A stretch of DNA of 29,429 nt, from positions 1-29,429 of the forward strand of contig DAOTUD010000108.1 of the NCBI GenBank assembly GCA_034437275.1, given 5' to 3'. Below the pieces are notes generated by a model. That model searched no databases, was not told the origin of the DNA, and worked only from the letters and a program-made list of their open reading frames with translations. Each line of letters opens with the position of its first letter. The first letter of the stretch is position 1. Made by a program: the position numbers and the translations under genes. This document shows, piece after piece, positions 1-7,164 of the stretch. The DNA comes from TC-15 sp034437275 (GTDB lineage Bacteria; Chloroflexota; Anaerolineae; Aggregatilineales; Aggregatilineaceae).

Positions 1-150
1 CTAGAGGCTGTTATGCACTTTTTACCCCTATCCCCCGACCCCGCACGCGGCGCAAGTCCCTCTCCGTTTACGGGAGGGATTTCGGGAGGGGTGAAACTTA
101 CGGGAAAAATCCACTGTAAACAGCCTGCATAAGTTCATAACACACTCTAG
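1..150. repeat. MITE-like palindromic intergenic element, copy 1 (may extend left of window)
   Basis: The first 15 bases and bases 136-150 form imperfect terminal inverted repeats: ctagag..tgttatg on the left against the complement of cataacacactctag, 13 of 15 matching. A second inverted pair (aggctgt at 5-11, acagcct at 120-126) is nested inside. The core carries a run reading tttttacccctatccc and a short hairpin around tccctctccgtttacgggaggga. The layout matches the element at 10116-10290. No coding capacity is seen, so a non-autonomous element is inferred. The stop codon of the neighbouring minus-strand gene (147-149) lies inside the right terminal repeat. Confidence 0.6.
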
Positions 151-1358
151 GACGAGTGCTTCTGCAGCCAGGACTGCCAGATGATCCACACAATACCGAA
201 GACAAACAGCAGCGTCAGCACGCGCATCACCATCTGCGACACGCGCACGTCGGCGATCAGCACCGCCAGCAGCGCCAGCCCCAGCACCGCGATCAGGTAG
301 ACTTGCAGCCGGTCACGCTCGCCTTGCAGCAGGGCGATGCGCGTCTGTAGTCCTTGCAGGATCAACTCCGAACGGCGCAGCGTGGTATCAATGTAATTCA
401 CGTCCGACTCGATCTGCGCCTGGCGCGTGCCCAACGCTGCGACCTGGGCTTCCCACACACTGGGCGCGGCATCCCACAGCCCGCTTTGCATCAGCGTCAG
501 GCGATACTCCGCCACCAGGCCGCGCATTTCCTGGGCGGCGGTTTGCGTGGCGGCCAGGTCGGACAGCACATCCTGGTAGGTGCCTTCGAGGGTCTCAAGC
601 TGCGCTTGCAGCGGGGCCAGCGAGCGCAGCCGGTCCGGTCTGTGGGCGGCGGCCCACTGCTGCACGGACTGGGTCACCCTGTCCAGGGCGTGCTGCTGGT
701 TGCGCGCGGCGCTGGAGGCGCGGTTTTCGTAAACCGAGAGCCGGTAGGATGCCTGCACAGTGTACCAGTCCAACCGGGCGGCCAGCGACCGCAAAAAGTG
801 ATTGGCGCGGTGCTCGGTGCGCGCGTCGGAGTAGACCAGCAGATTCGGCTCGTCGCCTTGCCCCAGGCACAACACGCCGAACGGTGTCTTGATCGGCATC
901 AGGTGGCTGTGCTCCAGGTCTTCGGGCGGGCGCGGGGCCACGCCGCACCAATAATGCGCGGTGTCCAGCCAGGTCGGGCTGGTCGGCGGCTCGCCCAGCG
1001 ATTCGTTGAGCATCGACCAGACCGTCTGGTCGTGCTCGCCGGAGCGCGCCACCATCACCCGCAGCAGCAGCATATTCCGCAGCACATACGCCGACAGCCA
1101 CGCCGAGGCATTCACCCGCCCCTTGAGTTCCCCGGTCTGCATCAACGGCTGGGCGATCTCTGGGGAGGGATCGTCCCAGAAGGGGACCTTCGGCAGGTCG
1201 GCCTCTGGCATCGACAGCCAGCCGGCGATGGACTGCAGCTTGCGATGGGTGTCAGTGATGAACGCCTCGTGATGGGCGTGGCGGCGATCAACATTGTCGC
1301 CCGGCGCTTCGCGCAGATAGTAGTAGATGGCGTGGACAACTGGTTCGCGAATAATCAT
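147..1358 (-). CDS. Coiled-coil, two-TM protein of unknown function; possible CATRA-like conflict-system component
   Basis: A 403-residue protein. Residues 1-230 form a globular, Trp-rich domain with motifs such as LDWYTVQASYRLSVYENRA. Residues about 230-355 are heptad-rich helices that look like a coiled coil (TLEGTYQDVLSDLAATQTAA, RQAQIESDVNY). Two hydrophobic segments end the protein (LIAVLGLALLAVLIA and VLTLLFVFGIVWIIW), leaving a short polar tail. The gene starts 26 bases after the upstream glycosyltransferase gene ends, with a G-rich ribosome site (gaggggga) before the ATG, so the two are probably cotranscribed. The N-terminal domain plus coiled coil plus C-terminal membrane anchor resembles, from memory, CATRA (caspase- and TPR-associated) proteins of bacterial conflict systems. 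That assignment is an inference from pattern only, and no caspase or TPR gene lies in the window. The stop codon is inside a palindromic repeat. Confidence 0.8.
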   Translation of the reverse strand: MIIREPVVHAIYYYLREAPGDNVDRRHAHHEAFITDTHRKLQSIAGWLSMPEADLPKVPFWDDPSPEIAQPLMQTGELKGRVNASAWLSAYVLRNMLLLRVMVARSGEHDQTVWSMLNESLGEPPTSPTWLDTAHYWCGVAPRPPEDLEHSHLMPIKTPFGVLCLGQGDEPNLLVYSDARTEHRANHFLRSLAARLDWYTVQASYRLSVYENRASSAARNQQHALDRVTQSVQQWAAAHRPDRLRSLAPLQAQLETLEGTYQDVLSDLAATQTAAQEMRGLVAEYRLTLMQSGLWDAAPSVWEAQVAALGTRQAQIESDVNYIDTTLRRSELILQGLQTRIALLQGERDRLQVYLIAVLGLALLAVLIADVRVSQMVMRVLTLLFVFGIVWIIWQSWLQKHSS

Positions 1359-1384
1359 GGTTTGGTCTTCCCCCTCATGGCCCG

Positions 1385-2959
1385 TTACTCTGCCGGCTGG
1401 ATGCGGTACAGACGCTTGTTATGGTCCGGGAATGCGGCAACCCGTTCCAGGCGCGGATGGGTCGCGTCGCCCTGGTCGATGGTCCGGATCGCATCGCGCG
1501 CCGTCGGGGCCAGGATGTGCGTCACCCCGTACCGGTCCGCTGCGTCGAGAATCACGTCCAACGGTTCGTTGGGCACCATCACCGCCCGGTAGCCGGTAAC
1601 GTAGTTCAACGACCAGGGGTCGCGCGTCATCACGATGATCTCCTGATCTTGCTGCGCCTGGAGCCGGTCGAGCACCACGCCGACATCCTCGTAGATCGTC
1701 TGCTGTTCATTGTTATACTTGAAATCCTTGCGCGTCAACTCGACCGCGCTGGCCAGCAGCAGCGCCAGCGTGATCGCAATCACCACACTATACGCCCGGC
1801 GGGGCCGCACGTAGCGCGCGACGGTCTGCGCGCCGATGATCAGCAGGAACGGCACCGCCGCCAGATACGCCTTTTTGAAGCTGCCGCCCTGGCTGAGATA
1901 CGGCATCAGGATGCCATAGCCGGCGTATGCCAAGATTATAAACCACAACGCCGGGAGATGGGGGCCAAGGTCGAGCGGGGCGCGGTCCCCGTCGCCGGCA
2001 GCCGCGATCCGGCGCAGCCCAACTTCCAGCAGCCCGCCGATGATCGCCACCGGAAACAGCAGCTCGACCATCGTGATCATGATCTTGACGCTGGCGGCCA
2101 GTTCGAACGCGATCTTGCCGAGAATGGCGCGCCAGCCCTGGTCCAGGAAGGCGTCCAGCGTGATGTCTCTGGCGTACACATACGTGTCCTCGTGGTCGGT
2201 GAGCAGCATCGTCTGGGCCGTGCTGCCTGGCCAGGGTTCGCCCAGCGCCGCCTGATTGCGCAGCACCCAGGGCAGCACCACCAGCCCGCACAGCACACCC
2301 GCCGCGATCACATGCCGCCACTGGACGCGATAGCCGCGCCGCCACGCCAGCCAGCCGCCGCCCAACACCCCGGCGGGCACCAGCAGCACCCCGTCGTTGC
2401 GGGTGAGCACCCCCAGCCCGGTCAGCAGCCCGGCCAGCCAGAACCAGCGCCCGTTTTCCTCGCGGACGCCCAGGTAAACCGCTGCCAGCGCGCCGAATGT
2501 CAGCACGCCGAACAGGGTCGTAGTATCCGTGTGCAGCGCAGAGAGGAACAGCCAGGGCGTGTACGCTGCGCCAAGCGCCGCAAACAGCGCGGTGTGCCGG
2601 TCCTGGCCGATCCGTTCCGCGAACAGGAACACCCCCACGCTCAACACGCCCGCCAGCAGCACGAACGGCAGCAGCGCCGCCGGCACCGACACACCGAACA
2701 GCGCAAACGACCCGGCAGCCACGATACCCGACAGCGGCAGCCAGTGATCCAGCGGGCGAGTGACGCTTTCCGGATCGCTGGCGAAGCTCCAGATGTAGTC
2801 GAGTTCGAAGCCGCGTCCCTCGTGCAAGTTGACCGCCAGGCTGTAATACTCCAGCGGGTCCCACATGCCGGGGTGATCGGCGATCACGACGAAGACCAGG
2901 CGCGGGATCACCGCCAACGCAAAAATGGCGACCAGCCACACCCATCGTTTGTCCTGCAT
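1385..2959 (-). CDS. GT39-like (ArnT/PMT-type) integral membrane glycosyltransferase
   Basis: A 524-residue polytopic protein with about ten or more hydrophobic segments, starting with a membrane helix right after MQDKRW. The first periplasmic loop carries the acidic motif WDPLEYYSLAVNL, followed by RPLDHWLPL. This is the arrangement of GT-C enzymes of the GT39/ArnT type, which move a sugar from a lipid-phosphate carrier onto an acceptor outside the membrane. The soluble C-terminal part (about 420-524) has a Rossmann-like look (EIIVMTRDPWSLNYVTGY), and a similar tail is common in this group. The start at 2959 has a modest AG-rich ribosome site (aagagag). It is the first gene of a likely two-gene unit with the 403-residue protein and is divergent from another GT39-like gene. 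The acceptor cannot be read from sequence. Confidence 0.85.
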   Translation of the reverse strand: MQDKRWVWLVAIFALAVIPRLVFVVIADHPGMWDPLEYYSLAVNLHEGRGFELDYIWSFASDPESVTRPLDHWLPLSGIVAAGSFALFGVSVPAALLPFVLLAGVLSVGVFLFAERIGQDRHTALFAALGAAYTPWLFLSALHTDTTTLFGVLTFGALAAVYLGVREENGRWFWLAGLLTGLGVLTRNDGVLLVPAGVLGGGWLAWRRGYRVQWRHVIAAGVLCGLVVLPWVLRNQAALGEPWPGSTAQTMLLTDHEDTYVYARDITLDAFLDQGWRAILGKIAFELAASVKIMITMVELLFPVAIIGGLLEVGLRRIAAAGDGDRAPLDLGPHLPALWFIILAYAGYGILMPYLSQGGSFKKAYLAAVPFLLIIGAQTVARYVRPRRAYSVVIAITLALLLASAVELTRKDFKYNNEQQTIYEDVGVVLDRLQAQQDQEIIVMTRDPWSLNYVTGYRAVMVPNEPLDVILDAADRYGVTHILAPTARDAIRTIDQGDATHPRLERVAAFPDHNKRLYRIQPAE

Positions 2960-2961
2960 GG

Positions 2962-2990
2962 TTGTCTCTCTTTTCTGGGCACGTTACAAT
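2962..2990 (+). promoter_or_regulatory. Predicted sigma-70 promoter for the GT39-like gene at 3030
   Basis: TTGTCT (2962-2967) and TACAAT (2985-2990) are separated by exactly 17 bases. Transcription would begin near 2997, about 33 bases before the ATG at 3030. The -35 box lies only 3 bases from the divergent gene's start codon, so this promoter sits in that gene's ribosome-binding region. Confidence 0.5.
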
Positions 2991-3029
2991 CATCGCGGTG
3001 AATATTAACCTGCTGTGGGGTTGGTGACA

Positions 3030-4364
3030 ATGTCTATTTTCGCTGCTGTGCGCCGGCATCCGGCGCTTTTGATTGCGCTTGTGGCGCTGGTGCTGCGGCT
3101 GCTGTTTGTGTTCGCCATTGACCCCTCCCCGGACTTCGGCGGCGGCGATACCAACTGGTACATGAAGAACGGGCGCGCCCTGGTCACCACCGGCACCACC
3201 GCCGGGCCGCTCCAGACCGCCCCGCTATACCTGGTCTTCCTGGGGAGCATCCAGGTCGTGATCCCCGGCCACGGGGGCGGAGCCACCGTCTACACGCAGG
3301 CCGAGATGCAGGTCGCGCGCACGCTGCAGGCTTTCATGGGCGCGGCGTTGACGGTGTTCGTCTTCCTGATCGCGCGGCGGCTGCTGACGCGGCGGGCGGC
3401 ACTGCTGGCGGCCACCGTCACCGCGATCAGCCCGGCGCTGGTGATTGAATCCGGGCAGTTGCTCAGCGAAAACCTGTTCTTGTTCTTCATGTGGGGCGGG
3501 CTGGCGCTGTACGTCCGCCACCAGGACGATCCCACCCCGCGCCGGGCGCTGGTGTGGGGCGGGGTGATGGCGCTGGCCACATTGACGCGCGCGGTGTTCG
3601 TGCTGTTTCCGCTGGGGCTGGCCGTTCACATGCTGCTGCTGCATCGCCAGCGCGCGCTGCGGGCCGTTGGCGTGCTGTCGGTCAGCTACGGGCTGCTGCT
3701 GTCCACCTGGACGGTTTACAACATGCTCGAGTGGAACCGGTTTGTGATCGGCGGCGAGGGGATCATGAGCTTCCTGTACCAGGGCGTGGAAGGGCACGCC
3801 TCGCCGCGCGAAGTGGACGCCCAGTTGCAGATCAACCCCGACGAAGACGCCGAGGAACGCTATAACGCGCTCAAGACGCAGGTGAAAGAAAGCATTCTGG
3901 GCGATCCGGGCGGCTGGTTCGGGCATCGCCTGCGCGAACTGGCCAAAGCCGCACTCCAGCCGCACAACACCGTTTACCTGGGCGGGGAGAGCATCAAAGA
4001 CGCCGCGCAGGAATGGCTGCAACACGACCGATCACCGGGCGGCCTGCGCGACGTGCTGCGCACCGATCAATTTTGGCCCAAGCTCGCCCTGTATGTATTC
4101 CACTTTGCGGGGCTGCTGTTTGGGTTGGCGGGGATGGCCGGCTTGCTGCGGCGCTGGCGGGCGCTGCTGCCACTGTACGGCGTGGTGGTGTACTTCACTG
4201 GCATCCACCTCGTGCTGCTGGCGCTGCCGCGCTATCTCTTCCCGATGTACATCGTGTGGTGGATGTTCGCGGCGGCCAGCCTGCTCTGGCTGTGGGACCG
4301 GCTCCGCCAGCCGCGCGGCGCGCCCGCTACGGCGCAACCTGGTACGCGGCCAGATGTGCAGTAA
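3030..4364 (+). CDS. GT39-like integral membrane glycosyltransferase
   Basis: A 444-residue multi-pass membrane protein. After the first helix (HPALLIALVALVLRLLFVFAI), the loop carries the acidic motif DFGGGDTNWYMKNGRAL, the position of the catalytic Asp in GT-C enzymes. About nine to ten further hydrophobic segments follow, ending in YFTGIHLVLLALPRYLFPMYIVWWM, a typical GT39-family ending. I chose the ATG at 3030 over the in-frame GTG at 3015, because a G-rich ribosome site (tgtgggg, 3014-3020) lies at proper distance only from the ATG. It is divergent from a relative at 1385-2959 and overlaps the convergent YceI-like gene by 38 bases at its 3' end. It probably glycosylates an envelope lipid or protein; the substrate is unknown. 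Confidence 0.85.
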   Translation: MSIFAAVRRHPALLIALVALVLRLLFVFAIDPSPDFGGGDTNWYMKNGRALVTTGTTAGPLQTAPLYLVFLGSIQVVIPGHGGGATVYTQAEMQVARTLQAFMGAALTVFVFLIARRLLTRRAALLAATVTAISPALVIESGQLLSENLFLFFMWGGLALYVRHQDDPTPRRALVWGGVMALATLTRAVFVLFPLGLAVHMLLLHRQRALRAVGVLSVSYGLLLSTWTVYNMLEWNRFVIGGEGIMSFLYQGVEGHASPREVDAQLQINPDEDAEERYNALKTQVKESILGDPGGWFGHRLRELAKAALQPHNTVYLGGESIKDAAQEWLQHDRSPGGLRDVLRTDQFWPKLALYVFHFAGLLFGLAGMAGLLRRWRALLPLYGVVVYFTGIHLVLLALPRYLFPMYIVWWMFAAASLLWLWDRLRQPRGAPATAQPGTRPDVQ

Positions 4365-5067
4365 GCTGGATGGTTCCGCTGTTGAGCAGATCGGGCAGTT
4401 CCACGCCGTGATTGGTCAGGTCCAGCGGCGCGGTCGCGACCGCCCACATGTCGCCGCGCACCAACTGCGCCTGCACCGTCATCGTGTAGGCCGGGTTCAC
4501 CGCGTGATGGACCTGTAGTTCGCCCTCCAGCTCGAAGCTGATCTCGTCCTCAGTGACCGGCACCAGCCCTTGCGACTGGGCCGCGTAATACGCGATCGGG
4601 TAATCGCCAGTCTTCATCGCGCCGCGCAGCACGGTCGTCACCAGTTCGGTCGCCTGAGCCTCGTCGACGTTGATCTCCAGGTAGACGTAGACGCGCAGCT
4701 CGCGGCCCACCGGCTCCAGCGTGATCTGCCCCTCGCGGATCGGGAAGACGCCCTCGAACTCCAGACCCTGCATCTTGACCAGAAAATCGACGCGCGACTC
4801 GTCCGGCGCGACGGCAAACTCGCGCAGCGGGACCATCGTGGCGGTCGGCGTGTGCTGGGGCTGTGTCGGTGGGCGCAGGGAGGGGGTGTGCTCCGGTGAC
4901 GTCTGCGCGGTGGGGTCCAGGGCCGGCACATCGACCAGGATCGTCTCGTCGCCTTTGTCGCCGGGGTCCAGTTCGCCGATCAGCGCCCATATGCCAACCG
5001 CCGCCACGGCAACCCCCGCCACGACCACGCCCACGATAATGACCAGCCATCGTTTGTTGGTGCCCAT
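4327..5067 (-). CDS. Membrane-anchored YceI-like (lipocalin-fold) protein
   Basis: A 246-residue protein. A membrane helix near the N-terminus (WLVIIVGVVVAGVAVAAVGIW) is followed by a Thr/Pro-rich linker to about residue 80, then a beta-rich domain. That domain shows the YceI pattern: an opening strand (ESRVDFLVKMQG), a glycine turn (FEGVFPIREGQITLEP), a middle strand of alternating hydrophobics (RELRVYVYLEI), and then GAMKTGDYPIAYYAAQSQ, the usual region around YP.i.f.S. YceI proteins bind long amphiphilic lipids such as isoprenoids. The start has a clear agaagg ribosome site 7 bases away. It is the last gene of the operon beginning at 8291, 45 bases after the Ig-domain gene, and its 3' end overlaps the convergent glycosyltransferase gene. 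The family call is by pattern and is moderately firm. Confidence 0.75.
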   Translation of the reverse strand: MGTNKRWLVIIVGVVVAGVAVAAVGIWALIGELDPGDKGDETILVDVPALDPTAQTSPEHTPSLRPPTQPQHTPTATMVPLREFAVAPDESRVDFLVKMQGLEFEGVFPIREGQITLEPVGRELRVYVYLEINVDEAQATELVTTVLRGAMKTGDYPIAYYAAQSQGLVPVTEDEISFELEGELQVHHAVNPAYTMTVQAQLVRGDMWAVATAPLDLTNHGVELPDLLNSGTIQLTAHLAAYQVAP

Positions 5068-5112
5068 TGATTTGCCTTCTGTTCGCTGCCAGATAATGCC
5101 AGTGTGCTGCCG

Positions 5113-7164
5113 TTAACGCAGACGATCCCGGGCCAGCGTGTAGATCAGGCGTCCGGCGAAATAGGTGCTGAAGCCGCCCGAGGCCAACAGCAGCGCGACC
5201 AACGCGGTATACGCGCGCCCCTTGTCATCCGGATCGAGCAGCAGATTCGCCCCGGTATCCGGCTGCACCGGCGGCGCAATCGTGATCGTCACCGGGTCGG
5301 AGACGCGCGGCGCACCGTCCGGGCCGCCGCTGCTGGCGCGCAGCGTGAACTGGCCGGTGTCGTCCAGCGTGATCGCCGCCTGCCACACGCCCTGCTCCGA
5401 CGCCTGCGCCGTGCCCAGGGAAGCACCGGACGCGCTAAGCTGCACATCGACCGTCACGCCGGGCGCAGCCAGGCCGCGCACCGGGATCGACCCCGGCGAA
5501 TATACCTCTCCCGGGGCGGGGGCGTCAATACGCGGGCGCGGGGCGACCAGCCGGGTGGTCGTGATGGCCGGAGGACCGGACGCGCCGCCGGGCGTGCCGG
5601 CGATGGCGGAGAGGGTCACCGGGCCGGTGCGGTCCGGCGTCCAGGTCATCCGCCACGCGCCGTCGTCGCCAGCCGTCACCTCGTCGACGGGCACACCGTC
5701 CGCCGCGACGCGGATCGTCTGGCCCGGCGCGGCGCTGCCCGCCAGTTCGACCGGCTCCAGCACCGAGACTTCCGGCGGCAGCGGATCGATCACCGGCGGG
5801 GCTGCGCTGGGCGTCAGCGTGACGGTCGCCGTCGGGGTCTCAGTCAGCGTAGCTGTCGGGGCGGGCGTCGTGGGGCGCGCAGTGCTGGTCGGCGCGAGCG
5901 CCACCCGCGTCGGCGTAGCCGGAGTCGGCGAGGGGGTCGGGGATGTCGTCGGCGTGGCAGTCGGCGGAAGGGGCGTGCGCGTGGGCGATGGTGTGGCGCT
6001 GGGGCGCGGCGTCGCGGTTGCGGTGGGTGCACCCTGCACCTGGAAGCCCGCCGGCACGCGCGGGCTGACGCTGCCGCCGGGGCCGGTCGCAACAATGCCC
6101 AGGTTGTGCTCCCCGGCGGACAGCCCCTCCGGCAGTTCGATCGTCCACGCGCCGGAATCGCCGGCGGTGGTCGTCGCCAGCAGCGTGTCGCCATCGTACA
6201 GCGCGATCTCGTCGCCGGGCTGGGCGGTCCCGGAAACGACGAACGGCTGCCCGGCGTACGTCTCGGCCAGGGACAGCGGCGCGACGAAAGGGGCCGGCCA
6301 GGGCGTGCTGGTGGGGGCCGGGGCCGCCGCCGTCAGGCGCTGCGCGGCCAGCACATCTGCCGTCGCGCCGAGGTCCGGCGTGGCAGATGGTTCCCGCGTC
6401 ATGGTCGGGGCACGGGGACTCGGCGTCGCGGTCCAGCCGCGTGCCGTCGCCGTTAGCCGCTGCGCGGCCAGCGCCTCGACCGTGCCTTCGATGTCCGGTG
6501 TAGCCGAGGGGCGGCGCGTCGCGGTGGGCGCACGCGGACTCGGCGTCGCGGTCCAGCCGCGCACCGTTGCCGTCAGCCGTTCCGCGGCCAGCACATCTGC
6601 CGTCGCGTCGAGGTCCGGCGTCGCGGATGGTTCGCGGGTGATGCCGGGCGTCAGGGTGGCCGGTTCGCGGGTCGCGGTGATCCCCGGCGTGGGTGTCCAG
6701 CCGCGCGCCGTTGCCGTCAGGCGCTGCACGGCCAGCACATCTGCCGTCGCGCCGAGGTCCGGCGTGGCAGATGGTTCCCGCGTCATGGTCGGGGCGCGCG
6801 GACTCGGCGTCGCGGTCCAGCCGCGTGCCGTTGCCGTTAGCCGCTGCGCGGCCAGCGCATCCGCCGTCGCGCCGAGGTCCGGCGTGGCGGACGGCTCCCG
6901 TGTGGCGGTCGCGGTGACGATTGTCGTCGCGGTCGGGGTAGCCGTCGGCGTCGCGGTCGTCGTCAGCGTCGGCAGGCGCGTGGCGGTGTAGGTGGCGGTG
7001 TGCGTGGGCGTGGCGCTTGGCACGGCGGCGACCTCTTCCGCCTCCTCGCCCTCGTAAAACTCGGTGGCGAACAGGATCGCCGCCAGACCAGAGGTCGTCA
7101 GCAGCCCGATGAAAAACAGGATATCCAGGCGGCGAACCAGCTTGCGCCGGAAATCAGCATTCAC
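5113..7164 (-). CDS. Thr/Pro-repeat and Ig-like domain surface protein, two membrane anchors
   Basis: A 683-residue protein. Residues about 14-34 form a membrane helix. Residues 45-88 are a Thr/Pro/Ala linker. Residues 89-280 are five tandem repeats of about 40 residues with the consensus REPSATPDLGATAD.LAAQR then LTATARGWTATPSPRAPT (the second copy has an 8-residue insertion and the fifth is incomplete). Residues about 288-378 are an Ig-like beta-sandwich with the bacterial adhesin-type pattern GTAQPGDEIALYDGDTLLAT. A second Thr/Pro linker runs to about 466, and two more Ig-like domains follow (467-541 and 542-632). A C-terminal membrane helix (AYTALVALLLASGGFSTYFAG) precedes an Arg-rich tail. 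The start is GTG, overlapping the preceding gene's stop as GTGA, so translation is coupled. It is likely a rod-like extracytoplasmic protein, probably O-glycosylated on its Thr runs (inference; glycosyltransferases are close by). I do not recognise a specific function. Confidence 0.85.
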   Translation of the reverse strand: MNADFRRKLVRRLDILFFIGLLTTSGLAAILFATEFYEGEEAEEVAAVPSATPTHTATYTATRLPTLTTTATPTATPTATTIVTATATREPSATPDLGATADALAAQRLTATARGWTATPSPRAPTMTREPSATPDLGATADVLAVQRLTATARGWTPTPGITATREPATLTPGITREPSATPDLDATADVLAAERLTATVRGWTATPSPRAPTATRRPSATPDIEGTVEALAAQRLTATARGWTATPSPRAPTMTREPSATPDLGATADVLAAQRLTAAAPAPTSTPWPAPFVAPLSLAETYAGQPFVVSGTAQPGDEIALYDGDTLLATTTAGDSGAWTIELPEGLSAGEHNLGIVATGPGGSVSPRVPAGFQVQGAPTATATPRPSATPSPTRTPLPPTATPTTSPTPSPTPATPTRVALAPTSTARPTTPAPTATLTETPTATVTLTPSAAPPVIDPLPPEVSVLEPVELAGSAAPGQTIRVAADGVPVDEVTAGDDGAWRMTWTPDRTGPVTLSAIAGTPGGASGPPAITTTRLVAPRPRIDAPAPGEVYSPGSIPVRGLAAPGVTVDVQLSASGASLGTAQASEQGVWQAAITLDDTGQFTLRASSGGPDGAPRVSDPVTITIAPPVQPDTGANLLLDPDDKGRAYTALVALLLASGGFSTYFAGRLIYTLARDRLR
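6325..6900 (-). repeat. Tandem in-frame repeat array (about 120 bp units) inside the Ig-domain gene
   Basis: Five successive units encode residues 89-128, 129-176, 177-216, 217-256 and 257-280 of the protein at 5113-7164. Units are about 120 bases, the second 144. Every unit carries PSATPD, a helix-like stretch (ATADVLAAQRLTA) and a Trp-containing Thr/Pro tail. Two non-neighbouring stretches, 6332-6474 and 6716-6858, differ at only about 4 of 143 bases by eye. Confidence 0.85.

Noticed and set aside
1421..3001. Open frame of over 500 codons on the plus strand opposite the GT39-like gene
   Set aside because: It is Gln/His/Arg-rich without motifs, and the opposite strand encodes a clear multi-pass membrane protein.
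6325..6900. Regular repeats that might be taken for a CRISPR-like array
   Set aside because: Units are about 120 bases, in frame, diverged and without unique spacers; they encode protein repeats.
5165..6991. Val/Gly/Ser-rich open frame on the plus strand opposite the Ig-domain gene
   Set aside because: The low-complexity sequence is simply the antisense of Thr/Pro codons; the minus frame has anchors, Ig-like domains and a coupled start.
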